The notes under the pieces are model-generated. The model was not told where the DNA came from, ran no database searches, and was given only the letters and a program-made list of their open reading frames with translations. The translations under genes and the position numbers were made by a program. DNA of 64,000 bases. It comes from Mrakia gelida. Taxonomy: Eukaryota > Basidiomycota > Tremellomycetes > Cystofilobasidiales > Mrakiaceae. Location: the NCBI GenBank assembly GCA_024345305.1, contig BRON01000003.1, forward strand, positions 806,001 through 870,000, given 5' to 3'. This document shows, piece after piece, positions 1 through 12,600 of this stretch. How positions within the stretch are numbered: the stretch's first letter is position 1; each line of letters starts with the position of its first letter.

Positions 1-1428
1 ATGAGGTTGCCCACAGAGGTCGTAGAGGATGATGAGTGAGGATCTCTCTTTCTCGTCGCCTCTCTCGTACTATAGAGGAACCAGGCTGACCAATTCTTCT
101 CTTCGCTCGTCTAGATCCCAGCTCTCCGACTCAGACTCAGACGCAGAATCGTCGAGCTCAACACCTTCGTCCGCCTCCTCCTCCCCTCCCCCACCCTCCC
201 ACTCCTTCCCAGCCTTCACCTCCCTCATCACCTCCACCCTCCTACTCTACCCCATCTTCCCTAAGATCAACAACCTAGCCCCTCAAGACGCTCAATGGAT
301 CCTCCCCCTCTCTCAACCCCTCAAATGCACGACCGTCCAGGACGTCTACCTCGCTCTCAAAGCCTCAGCGCTCACGGCCATCGCTCTAGACGACCATCGG
401 GACCTCTCTGGAGTAGATGAGGACGATGCAGGGATGGTGATTGAGGGGGTGGTGGAGGATCTGAGGGAGGAAGAGGAAGACGGGGAGAAGGTCGAGGTGG
501 TGTTGAAGAAGTGGTATGATTTGGAGAGGAGTAGGGAGTTTAGGTTGTTTGTGAGGGGGGAGGTGCTGGTTGGTGAGTCACACAACGCCTTTGAGTACGA
601 GAGGGCATCGTCTGAGGTGCTGAGGAGGAGTTTTGTCGGATGAGACGACGAAGGGGAAGGGAACGCGCGAGCTGACTCGATTCCGTTCGTTCATTCAGGC
701 ATCTCCCAACGAGATCCAAACCACTACCCTCATCTCCTCGTGCCCGAAACTCAGTCCAAGATCCGCTCGACGCTGAGCAACTTCTTTGAGTCGACCGTGA
801 AGGGCAAGTTTGCTGGTGGACCGAATTGTTCGTCCTTCCTTTGGTTTCTCGTCGCGTCGTTCCTTCTTCCCTTCTCCCCCTCGTGTTGCTCGTTTTCTAA
901 CCCACCTTCCTCTTCTCGTTTTGGCGCGACGCAGATGTGCTCGACGTCTACATGTCCTCCTCCCTCACCGGCGCGCACCTCCTCTCCATCGCGCCCTACC
1001 ACCCCTCCCTCACCTCCCCTCTCCTCTTCGGATCCTACTCGACTCTTCATCAGCTCTACCTTTCGTCCCTCACCCATTCTTCCCCCTCCTCACCGCCCTC
1101 CCTCGAAACCCTCTCTCTCTCCACCTTGTCGTCGGATACCTCGACCCCACCACCACCAACAAACGAGCAAGAAGAGGGCGACGACGACGCGAACCTCGAA
1201 ACCATCGGTGGCGAGGACGCGGATTCTGTCCTCCTCGTCATCGAGAGTCGTTCCCACCCAGCAGCGACGAGAAACTCCCCTGCTTGGCCGGCGTACCCGC
1301 AGGATGTGGTTAGTGTTGGGAGTGGGAAGGACGTGGAGGAGTTTAAGAGGATTTGGGAGGGCGAGGTGAGGGAGGCGGCGAAGGAGGAGGAGGAGGATGA
1401 GCCTTCGAAGCTGGAGGGAGGATCTTGA
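1..1428 (+). CDS. CDC123: Cell division cycle protein 123 (eIF2 assembly chaperone), 5' end missing
   Basis: CDC123/D123 proteins are ATP-grasp-fold chaperones that bind the eIF2 gamma subunit and promote assembly of the eIF2 heterotrimer in the cytosol. Visible exons are 1-35, 115-572, 699-827 and 935-1428. All phases agree and give 371 residues up to TGA. Family blocks are clear: an acidic serine-rich stretch, then PKINNLAPQDAQWI and LKCTTVQDVYLALKAS, then EFRLFVR followed by GISQRD created exactly at the 572/699 junction, and NYVLDVYM created at the 827/935 junction. The C-terminal part has HPAATRNSPAW. The family normally has about 40-60 more residues upstream, so the ATG at position 1 is probably internal and the true start lies outside the window. 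The acidic Asp/Glu tail before the stop is usual. Identification is firm; only the 5' end is unknown. Confidence 0.93.
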
Positions 1429-2336
1429 TGAACGTCCTCGCCTCAAGAACTCTCTCTCGAAAGCCGCAAGACTTTCACTCGCAATGAGAAGCAAGAAGGC
1501 AAGGCAGGCTTCGAGAGACGCGTCCGACTTCGACACCTCGGTCGAAGCCCTTGCTCGTTCTCTCGTTTCTCTCGACCCCCTCCTTCTTCTTTCGGACAAT
1601 AGTTCCCTTCACTGTAAGGAGCTTTTTTGACAGATGACTCGGAGCGATGGAAAATCCTCCTGGGTCAGCTCTGCCCTCTTCAACTCCTAGCAAACCCGAA
1701 ACAGCGAAACGAAAGAAAAAGGATCGACAAGATGGGAGGGTCGGTCGACTGCCGCCACCAGTTTTTCACTCCGTTCCTTCCCGAACGCTGAAAATCTCAC
1801 CTGACCGTGCGGAGCGGGAGTTTCTGAAGTATCTGTGTACTGAGTTCTATAATCGGAGAGTTGGGGAGGAGCGAGCGGGAGCGAGAGTTCCTGGCGGTGG
1901 TTTCGAGTTTAACCTGTCGTTGAAGATGAGGAGGCAGCTGGAGCGGGAGCAGAGTTGCTGGGACAAGAGGGACGTGGTCGAGAGTCTTTTTTTGTGTTGA
2001 GGGAGTAGAGGTGGACGCTGTGGTGCTGTTGGGAAGTGGACTCATCGGGAGGAGAGAAGGAGGAGTGGTGCGGGAGGGGAGAGCGAAGAGGTGATGAGAC
2101 GCGTCGTGCGACGCCAGATCTGTTCTCGAAGCCGCAGAATTTTAGACGTCGAGGGTATGAGCTGGTCTAAGAGGTGTTGGTAGACACTCCTCGGTTATAC
2201 TCGCGGTGAGAGGTGTTCAGGAAAGAGCAGCATCGTCGCACGAACGGCGAGCCGCAAGCACTCTCTCTCGCGTTTCCTTTCCCCTCAAAGCAAAACCGGA
2301 TGGAACGAAGAACACACCATGCAGATCCAAAGTCTA
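1429..2336. other. Convergent intergenic stretch, no gene recognised
   Basis: About 0.9 kb between the stop of CDC123 and the stop of the minus-strand membrane-protein gene. It holds an open plus frame at 1647-2000 (117 codons), but that frame has no recognisable domain, no flanking splice signals of the local type and no typical codon pattern, so I do not call it. The stretch most likely contains the two 3' UTRs. Confidence 0.5.
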
Positions 2337-3401
2337 CTAAGACCCCACCGATACAGGCGCATAGCTGCCCGGTCTCGTCTCGCTCTCCTGTCGTCCCGTC
2401 GCTCGAGCTGGAAGCGAAGCGATCGCGTCCTGTTCGAAGACGAGCCAGAGTCAAAACAACGAAACAAGTCAGTCCTCCTCATTCGCAGTAGGCACGAGCG
2501 AGTCGAAGCGGTAGAGAAGGCTGAAGCGACCGACTCACCCTCCACCAACCCCCCTCAGTGAGCTTCCTGCTGTCCCACCCAGCCTTCTCGAGCTTGTTCT
2601 TGATGAAGGCACTTCCGAGGAGCCCGACGACGACGAAGAGGAAGCAGGTGATGATGATTTGGTCGCGGGGTGAATCTCGCTCTGTTGATCAAGGGGCAGG
2701 GCACGAAAGAAGAAGAGGAGGAGGGAAGACGACGCGTCAGAGAAGGGAGGGGAGGGAGGGAGGGAGATGGAGATCTAGGAAGAACGGAAGCAGACTCACT
2801 GATGCATTTAGCCTCGACGTCACCTTCCTTTCCAGTTCCAGTATCGAGATCGCCGGATCCTAAGCTGGCTCCTGCGGTGAGAGAAGGAAGGTTGAAGGAA
2901 AGGGAAGCGAAGCGAAGCGAGTGAGCTGGCGTCGAGAAGGAGGACTTCGTTGAGCTCGCAAGACGATGTCGACGAACCTTTACAGATCTCGAGCTTCTGA
3001 TCGAGGCAAAATGACTTCGTGCAAGACAGACACGGGTGTTTAGAATCCGATATCGAGGGCGGGAACATGGGGATGATGGTCTGGGAGGAGGGGAGGCATG
3101 CGCAAAGGTCAGGATTTCGTGAGGATTTTGGAGAGATGTATGAATTTACGCACACTGTTGGTGAAGCAGGAGCATTTGCAGAGGATCTGTGAAGAAGCAG
3201 AGCTTGCTGCTGAGGCAGATGGCTGGAGAAGGAGGGAAGAAGGGAGGGAAGGAAGGAGCGGATGGTGAGCTTCATCTCTCGACGCTCTCCTTCTTCGCCT
3301 GCACCTCCTCCTCCATCCCTGATTTCGAGACTCACGACGATGATGAGGAGAGATATCAGGGTGAAGGCGAAGATCCATATCTGTTTCGTCCGTAAAAACA
3401 T
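2337..3401 (-). CDS. Small cysteine-rich membrane protein with two TM segments, conserved-looking, function unknown
   Basis: Read on the minus strand the exons are 3401-3336, 3186-3154, 3080-2978, 2871-2800, 2681-2539 and 2429-2337. Each is flanked by a local-type donor and a CAG/TAG acceptor, and all phases agree, giving about 169 residues ending in TAG. The first exon encodes an N-terminal hydrophobic segment (WIFAFTLISLLIIV). It is followed by a cysteine-rich loop with CKCSC, then CLSCTKSFCL, then a second hydrophobic segment (IIITCFLFVVVGLLGSAF) and a polar C-terminal tail. Between them lies a GTGKEGDVEAKC block. I recall similar unnamed proteins in other basidiomycetes but know no function for them. 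The seven-cysteine loop between two membrane passes suggests a disulfide-stabilised lumenal or extracellular loop (inference). It is head to head with MDN1 and shares a 216-bp promoter region with it. Confidence 0.72.
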
Positions 3402-3617
3402 CTTGAAACGACTGGATGGCGGTTTGGTGCGAAGGGAGGGCCGAGGGGGGACTACGCCCTCGAGGGATGCCTGAGGATTTGAGTGAGCGAGCTCACCTCT
3501 CGACTTTCTCTTCCCTTCAACCCCCTCCTTCTCCTCCCCTCCCCCTTCTCCCCTTCCCCTCACCCTCTCAACTAGTAGTAGGACTAGCCTCGACTGGCTT
3601 TAGTTCCTCTTTTGGTG
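3402..3617. promoter_or_regulatory. Bidirectional promoter region between the membrane-protein gene and MDN1
   Basis: Only 216 bp separate the two divergent start codons (3401 on minus, 3618 on plus). The part next to MDN1 is a strong pyrimidine tract (roughly 3490-3575), typical of fungal promoters and 5' leaders. I see no convincing TATA box. Shared regulation is an inference from spacing only. Confidence 0.4.
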
Positions 3618-6600
3618 ATGGCGACTCTCGATCCGTTCTCGCTCAATCTCAAGCACCAGACGTCGACCTTCCTCGCTCGACTTCACATCCTCCCTCCTCC
3701 TCCCTCCTCCTCGTCGGTCGATGCTCCCTCTACTTCCTTCTCGCCCCTCGCTCTCCCTACCTCTTCCCCTTACGACTTCCTCCCCCTCTCCCATCTTACT
3801 CCTCTCTACAACCTCGCGTACGGCCCTTGCGCACTCTCCTCCTCGTCGACCCCCGAGGAGTTCGTCGACGTCCTCTCTGACCTCCTTGAGGTTGGACCTC
3901 TCACCATGAGCGTCGCCGAGCTGTTCAGACCTCTCCTTATGGTCCTGATCGCTCGCTGGATCGATAGGGTCCGTGGTGGGAAGGAGGAGTGGGTCAGGAG
4001 AGTCGTAGCTGGGACTCTGTTGGCTGAAGGAGTCGAAGAAGTTTGGCCGTGAGTTGACCTTCGATTCGTTTCATCCCTCGAGCTCGTTGGCCCGTCCTGA
4101 ACATTTCCTCGCCTTCGTTTTACTTCCACAGGATACTCTTCCATCTCATCTCGAGTTCGCCATATACGCTCTTGCCCACGGATGCTCTCACCTCGAGCCC
4201 TCAATCCCTTCATCCTCTCCTCCTCACCCACCTTCGAATTCTCTCCCTCGCCTCCCCGTCCCTCCCACCACCACAGTTCCTCTCACTCCCCATCGTTAGA
4301 TCCCTCTTCACCGCCCCTCACTCGGACCCTTCTACGCGTTTCCTCGCTATCCGGGTCTACGCTCTCGCTACCCACGTCGCCGAGAGGAAGCGTCGGGAAT
4401 GGGAGGAGAAGTGCCTCGACGGAGGGAAGTTCGGGCAGGGAGACCTCAAGTGGTTCGAAGGAATGGAGGTCAAGATGGAAGGAGAGGACCTCGAGATCGT
4501 AGAGAGCTGGAAGGACGCTTGGGTCTGGCCGGTGCTGGAGCAGAAGCGACTGGACGAGTTCTACAGCTGGTCGAACGGGATCGAAGAGCTCTACTCTCCC
4601 TCGGACTTTACCCTCCCTTCGACCTCCCTACCCACCCACCTCGTCCTCGTCGCGTCTAGGGTCCTCCTCTTCCGGATCCCATCGGCATCAAGCCTCTCTT
4701 CCCCACCTTCGTCTTCGCCGATTCACATCTCTACACCCACGTCGACCGCGACTCTCCTCTCCCTCTCCCTCGCGCTCTCCACCCACTCACCCATCCTCCT
4801 CACCTCTCCTCCGTCCTCAGGAAAGACCCACCTCATCACCCACCTCTCCCACCTCCTCTTCCCTCAAGCTCAAAACCACATTCTCACCATCTCCCTCGCC
4901 GACACCTCTCTCGACCCGAAATCCCTCCTCGGAAACTACGTCTCCTCGCCGACGGATCCAGGGAAGTTCGTCTGGGTTCAGGGAGCTCTGGCGAAGGCAG
5001 TGAAGGAGGGCCGATGGGTCGTGTTGGAGGATATCGACAAGGCTGGAGGAGAGGTGCTGGCGTTGGTCGGAGGGTTGGCTGAGAGCATGGGAAGGAGCAC
5101 GAGGAGGGTGGGAGATCGAGGAGGGTTGAAGGTCCCAGGGAGGGAGGACGTGTCGATGGGAGAGGGTTTCGCTCTCTTTGCTACTAGGACCGTCACTCCT
5201 TACTCGTCCTCGTCGTCGGCATTGGTCGACTCGGAATTACCCAAAGCTCTCGAGTTCCCCAAGCCGGTGTTCCTCAACAGTCAGAAGTTCGAGGAGGTCT
5301 TCCTCCCGCCGCCGTCGAAGGAGGAGATCAAGATGATTCTCGAGGCGAGGTTCGAGAGCTTGGTTGGAGCGAGTGGAAAGGGAGTCGGGAGGTTGATGAA
5401 GGCTTGGGAGGTGGCTGGAAAGGTTGGAGCGATGGGTGGTGGAGGAACGTCTGCGAAGGGAAGGGAGGTTGGGTTGAGGGATTTGATCAAGTGGTTTGGG
5501 AGAGTGGAGAGTTTGGTCATTGGGTGAGTTCTATCCCTCTCTCTCTTTTGTACCCCTGTGGTGGGTTCTTGCGACGTCGAAGAAGGCTCGAAGCTGACTT
5601 TCCCTCTCCGTTTCCGACGCGTCTTCTCCAGTGCCGGAAACACTCAGATCTTCTCGCCTCTCGATGGAACGATCGTCAACCCAGTCATTCAGGAGGAGAT
5701 CTTCATCGAGGCTTGCGACGTCTTCTTCGGATCACTCCCCAAGGTCTCGACCGCAGGAGCTCTGACTGTCGGGAACGAGCTCGGGCTGAACGACGAGCGA
5801 ACGCTTTGGTGCTTGGAGAGGAGGAGGCCGGAGTTGATCTTGGTTGGTGGTGCGGATGGTGGAGAGGTGAAGGCTGTTAGGATTGGACGAGGGAAGCTGG
5901 CTTGCAAGGCTACGAAGCAAGGTGAGTTTCTCTCGAAGTTCAACTGCTCTCGCTCGAACGCGTCTCGCTTCCGAACTGACCCTTCTCCTCTTTGCCCTTC
6001 GTTCTCTCGCTCAGCTTACCACGACCCCACCACCGAACGACCCTTCGCTCTCACCCGACCCTCCCTCCTCCTCCTCGAGCAGATATCGGTCGCTACCTCC
6101 CATCTCGAACCCGTCCTCCTCGTCGGAGAGACTGGAACAGGAAAGACCACCGCCGTCTCTCACCTCTCCTCCCTCCTTCGTCGACCCCTCATCTCCCTCA
6201 ATCTTTCCACCCAGACCGAGTCTTCCGATCTCCTCGGAGGATTCAAGCCTCTCGACCCCAAGATCCCAGCGGGAGAGTTGCTCGTCAGGTTCGGAGATCT
6301 GTTCGGAAGGACGTTCAGCAGGAAGAAGAACAAGAGGTTCGAGGATGTGATCAGGAAGGCTGTTGGAGGAGGGAAGTGGAGTCGGTGTGTGGAGATGTGG
6401 GGAGAGGCTGGGAGGTTGGCGATGGATAGGTTGAAGGGAAGGAAGGAAGGGAAGGCAGATGGAGAGGAGAAGGAGGAAGAGTGAGTTCAGCTTTGTTCTT
6501 TTCGTTTGTCTCTTCGCCCCTGCTCGAGATGCTGACTTTCTTCCTTCTTCTTCCCTCAGACGTCCCACTTCGACTTCGGATGCTCGAGATGCCGATCCTG

Positions 6601-9600
6601 ACTCAGCTTCAACTTCCACGGCTCCTCGGAAACGAAGAAAGGTCGCTTCAGCGGAGGAGGTCGTCGAGATCGACGGAATGCTCGCCGAATGGGACGCCTT
6701 CACCGCCGAGGTCGCAGACTTCGATGTCCGACACGTCAGGGCCGGAGGAAGATTCGTCTTCTCCTTCGTCGAAGGTCCTCTGGTTCGAGCTTTGAGGAAG
6801 GGAGACTGGTGAGTCGCGCTTCTCATTTCGAGCTTTCTTCTCAAAGTCGCGTCGCTGACTCTTTCCCTCCTTCTCCTCCTTCCAGGGTTCTTCTCGATGA
6901 GGTCAATCTCGCATCCCCGGAAACCCTCGAGAGTCTCGCCAGTGTTCTCGAGAGCTCAACAGCCTCAGTCGTCCTCACCGAGCGAGGAGATCTCGAGCCC
7001 GTCGTCCGACACCCCGACTTCCGACTCTTCGCCTGCATGAACCCCGCTACGGACGTCGGAAAGAAGGATCTCCCTCCCAGTCTTCGATCCAGGTTCACCG
7101 AAATCTACGTCCCCTCCCCCGACTCGGATCGAGAAGCCCTTCTCGCCATCGTCACCCAGTACATCGGAGACGTCGCCGTCGCGGATCGACCAGCCATCCT
7201 CGACGTTGCAGAGCTCTACTTCGCCACCAAGTCGCTCGCCGAGGCTCGAGAACTCGCCGATGGATCCAACCACCCTCCTCACTACTCGATGCGAACCCTC
7301 GCTCGAGCTCTCACCTTCGCCGCAGACGTCACTCCCATCTACGGTCTTCGTCGTTCGCTCTGGGAGGGATTCCTCATGTCGTTCACCATGCTCTTGGACG
7401 TAAAGAGTGCGGCCATCGTTCGAGCCCTCGCGGAGAAGCACATCCTCGGCGGAGCCAGGAATCCTCGAGCCATCCTCGCTCAGATGCCAGGGATGCCAGC
7501 AGGGAAGACGGAGGTCGACCTCGTTCGATTCGGACCGTTCTGGCTTCAACGAGGTCCCAAGGAGGTCGACGAAGGATCCGACTACGTCCTCACTCCCTCC
7601 GTTCAGGCCAAGCTCGTCGATCTCGCTCGAGTCATCTCCAGCAACAGGTTCCCAGTCCTCATCCAAGGTCCCACCTCCAGCGGAAAGACGAGTGCTGTCG
7701 AGTACCTCGCGCGTCGAACGGGACATCGCTTCGTCAGGATCAACAACCACGAGCACACCGACATCCAGGAGTACCTCGGAACCTACGTCTCGGATCCCGA
7801 CACCGGAAAGCTCGTCTTCCAGGAAGGAGTTCTCGTCAGAGCCGTTCGACGAGGAGACTGGATCGTTCTCGACGAGTTGAACTTGGCTCCCACCGACGTC
7901 CTCGAGGCTCTCAACCGACTCCTCGACGACAACCGAGAGCTGGTCATCCCCGAAACCCAGGAAGTCATCCGACCCCACCCCCACTTCATGCTCTTCGCCA
8001 CCCAGAACCCTCCAGGACTCTACGGAGGTCGAAAAGTCCTTTCGCGAGCCTTCCGAAATCGATTCCTCGAGGTCCACTTCGACGACGTCCCCCAGGCCGA
8101 GCTCGAGACCATCCTCTGTCAGAGATGCAGGATCGCTCCTTCGTTCGCCAAGAGGATCGTTTCGGTCTTCCAGGAGCTTCAACATCGTCGTCAGGCAGGA
8201 CGAGTCTTCGAGACTAAGCAGTCGTTCGCGACCCTTCGAGATCTCTTCCGATGGGCTGGACGAGAAGCCATCGACGTGCAGACTCTCGCCGAGAACGGGT
8301 ACATGCTTCTCGCTGAGCGAGCTCGAAGGTCGGACGACAAGATCGTGGTGAAGGAGGTGTTGGAGCAGGTGCTCAAGGTGCAGATTGACGAGAAGAAGCT
8401 TTACGATCTCTCGGGTGAGTCTCCTTCCTCTTCTCCTCTTCTCTTCTCTTCCTCGAATACTCTATATCGTCAATCGAAGTGCTGACCTTCGATTCCTCCG
8501 CCTTCTTCCTCAGCCACGTCGTCGGAAGACATCCTCCTTCGCCTCGGATGCCCTCTCCCTCCTCCCTCCTCCTCCGCTTCCGTCGTCTGGACTTCGGCGA
8601 TGCAACGACTCTACACCCTCGTCGCCTCCGCTCTTCGATACAACGAGCCAGTCCTGCTCGTCGGAGAGACCGGATGTGGAAAGACCTCGGTCTGTCAACT
8701 CCTCAGCGACGCGCTCGGATCCCAACTCATCGCCGTCAACTGTCATCAAAACATGGAGACCGCGGATCTTCTCGGAGGACAGAAGCCTCTCCGAAACCGA
8801 GCAGCTCGTCAGCTAGCCCTCTTCGAGGAGCTCAGGATCGTCCTCGAAGGAATGGGACTTCCTTTCGACATCTCTCCCGAGGCAGACACGGAGCAGACCG
8901 TCCTCGCCGCCGAGTCCCTCGTTCGATCCTCGACCACTCCTTCCTCTAAGGAGAGCCTCCAAGCCTTCAGGGACGTCGTATCGGGGATCAAGAGAGCCGG
9001 AGCTCTCTTCGAATGGCACGACGGTCCTCTCATCCAGGCGATGCAGTCCGGAGATCTCGTCCTCCTCGACGAAGTTTCCCTCGCCGACGATTCGGTTCTC
9101 GAGCGACTCAACTCCGTCCTCGAGCCAGCTCGAACGCTCGTCCTCGCGGAGAAGGGAGGAAGGGACGTCGAGCAGATGACGATTGTCGCCTCCCAAGGAT
9201 TTCAGGTCCTCGCGACGATGAACCCCGGAGGAGATTACGGGAAAAAGGAGCTCTCGCCAGCGTTGAGGAATCGATTCACTGAGATCTGGGTCCCCTCCCT
9301 CGACGATCACGACGATCTCATCAAGATCATTCGATCCTCGTGGGCTAGCGAGTCGCTCGACGTCTACAGCGAGCCTCTCCTTCGATTCCTTCGTTGGTTC
9401 GCGGCTGAGCTCGGAGACTCGTCGACGGCTGTGATTGGAGTTCGAGATATCCTCGTAGGTCCTCGTCTCTTCATCATCGTCTCTCTTGGTATCTTCTCTC
9501 GAAGACTGACTTCTACTTTCTTGCCTTCCAACAGTCCTGGGTCCAGTTCTCTAACATCTCGGTTCAGCGACTCGGAATGACTCCTCAGGACGTCTTCGTG

Positions 9601-12600
9601 AGTCTTGCACGCGTTTCGATATTGTTTTCGAAGACAATGACGCTGACCGCTTTGTTTTCTTCTTCTTGCAGCGACACGCCGCTCACATGGTCGTCATCGA
9701 TGGACTTGGATCGCTCCCTCAGGTCGCTGGACTCTCCTCCGCTTCCCTCCTCGCCCTCAAGATGGACTGCGTCAGGAAGCTCGACGAGATCCTCGGAACC
9801 TCCTCCACCCCTCCCACTCCTCGTCAAGGTATCCTCGACCTCCCCGAGTCGTTCTCCATTGACGGATTCGGCGTCCTCAAGGGAGAGATCCTCGACTCGC
9901 GCTCAGACTTCAGTCTTCGAGCACCAACGACTTGCGACAACGCCATGCGAGTCCTTCGAGGATGTCAACTCCCCAAGCCGATCCTACTCGAGGGAAGTCC
10001 AGGAGTCGGGAAGACGAGTTTAATCACAGCTCTCGCCGCCGTCACCCAGAACGAGCTCTGTCGAATCAACTTGTCGGATCAGACGGATCTCGCCGATCTC
10101 TTCGGATCCGATCTCCCAGTCGAAGGAGGAAAGCCAGGAGAGTTCGCTTGGAAGGATGCCGCTTTCCTTACCGCTCTCCAGACGGGTCAGTGGGTCCTTC
10201 TCGACGAGATGAACCTCGCGTCGCAGGCCGTCCTCGAAGGTCTCAACGCCGTTCTGGATCATCGAGGAACCGTCTACCTCCCCGAGCTCGGTCGCTCCTT
10301 CTCTCGTCACCCCAACTTCAGGATCTTTGCCGCTCAGAACCCAGTCGGACAAGGAGGAGGAAGAAAGGGTCTCCCCAAGTCGTTCCTCAACCGATTCACC
10401 CGAGTCTTCGTCCAGGAGCTCTCGCCCGAAGATCTTCGCTTGATCTGTGGCCACCTCTACCCAATTTACGACGCCGAGATCTTGGAGAAGATGATCGAGT
10501 TCAACAGCAAGCTTCACGTCGAAACGATGGTCAAGAGGACGTTCGGTCGCGAGGGAAGCCCTTGGGAGTTCAACCTTCGAGACGTACTCAGGTGGCTCGC
10601 TCTCGTTCACTCTCACTCCGGACTCGAGCAACGACCAGGAAAGCCCGTCGAGCACCTCAGGACGATCTACCTCCACCGATTCAGGTCAGCCTCGGATCGT
10701 CAACGCGTCCTCGAGCTCTTCGAGCAGGTCTTCGCCGAATCAGTCCCTCAATCGGATCGACCTTGGCCAGCTTTCAGTCCCGAGTTTGCTCAGTTCGGTC
10801 ACTCCCTCCTCGACAGGTCGCCCGACTCGGAACCCTCTCCCTCGAGACTCTCAGTCCTCCACGCCCACCTCTCTCCCCTCGAGGCCGTCGCCAAATGCAT
10901 CAGCCTCGGATGGTTGATCATCGTCGCAGGTCCCAGCTCGAGTGGAAAGACGAGCATGCTTCGGCTCCTCGCTCAGCTCTCAGGTCGTAGACTTCGAGAG
11001 TTCTCGATGAACTCGGGAGTGGATACCATGGAGCTCCTCGGAAGCTTCGAGCAGGCCGACTCTCGTCGTCGAATGGGAAGGATCACGGTTCGACTCTCCG
11101 CCCTCGCTAGGAAGGGTCTCTCAACCGCCGTCTTCGACGAACCTCGATGGGTTTCAGTCACGTCGAACCTCAACGAGCTCTCCTCCCTCTCCAACTCGGA
11201 CAACGTGGAAAGCTTCGTTCGAGCTGGATCCAACGTCGTCGGGGACCTCGCTACCATCCTCGGAGAACTCGACGAGGCAGAGTTGGCCTGGGTTCGATCC
11301 GCTCTCGCCGATCTCGCCTCAGCAGGAGCCACCTCAGGTCGATTCGAGTGGGTCGACGGAGAGCTCGTTCAAGCCGTCACCGCTGGAGACTGGCTCGTCA
11401 TCGAGAACGCCAACCTCTGCAACGCGTCGGTCCTGGATCGAATCAACTCCCTCTGCGAGACGAACGGATCTCTGGTCCTCTCGGAACGAGGAACGGTCAA
11501 CGGAGTTCCTCAACTCCTCCTCCCTCACCCCAAGTTCAGGCTCTTCATGACCCTCGATCCCAAGCACGGAGAGCTCTCGCGAGCCATGCGAAACCGAGGA
11601 GTCGAGATCTCCCTCGACGGAATCGCCTCCTCCGTCGACCTTCAAAGGATCGCGTCCCTCTCTCGAGTCGGACCCAAACCGGAACAAGGATCGGCTTCCC
11701 CTCCAGCCCAGCTCGCTCGTCGAGCCATCATCTCCTCTTTTACCACTCCCTCCCCTCACTCTTCGACTTGGGACTCCCTCATCACCCAGGACTCCATCCT
11801 CGCTAGCATTCTTCCTCACGGTCCCAGCAACATCGCATCAGCATCGGCTCCCCTCACGACTCCAGCATCATCCTCCCCTTCCATCCTCACTCAGCATTCA
11901 GCCGACATCTCGCATCTTCTCGAGTCCCTCTCACCCATCGCATCGAACGTCCTCACCCATCTCAACTCCCTCTACCAACCCTCGACGGATCTCCCTCTCG
12001 CGGAAGTCTTCGACGCGACCTCTCGAGCTCTGGTGGATTCAGGAGTCGTCGACGTGGTTTCCTCCCTCAAGCAGACCTTCGCGGAGAGCAGGCAGCTTTC
12101 TCCATCGTTCCTAGGTTCGCAGGTACGTCAGAATCGCTCTCTTCGTTCGTGCTCGTTCGAGCATCCGATCCTGACGCGCTTTCCCTCTTTCCTTCTTCCT
12201 TCTCAGCCCATCGATCCTCTAGTCAACCCTTACCTCTACGCTCCCGAGGACCCTCGATACGCCCTCGCCAGCGAGATGGTTGAGCTCGTCGTCAGGAACG
12301 CTCTCAGCCGAACTCACACGAACGCCGCTCTCAAGTCCTCAGCCAGGAAACGAGTCGTCGATCTCACCGTACTCGAGAAGTCCTTCCTCGTCGCCAACGG
12401 AAGGAGGCTGCAAGCTACTCTCGACTCAGCAGCTCAGTCGATCTACCCTCTCATCACCGCCTTCTACCAGACCGTTGAGCTCTCGGTTCGGTTCGCTATC
12501 ACGGTCAACAACGCCGAGGATGCTCAGGTGAGTTTCGATCTCGACGCGACGAACCCCATTCTTCATCGAGCTGACCTGCTCTCTATTCCTTCCTTTTAGT

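Noticed and set aside
1647..2000. 117-codon frame between CDC123 and the cysteine-rich gene
   Set aside because: No motif, no local splice signals and no supporting codon pattern. It probably lies in 3' UTR sequence.
6965..8185. 406-codon open frame on the minus strand inside MDN1, and similar long antisense frames (for example 15396-16439, 13836-14579)
   Set aside because: They mirror the strongly biased codons (TCG, CGA, CTC, GAG) of midasin exons and have Ser/Glu/Asp-rich products without motifs. Midasin on the plus strand is certain.
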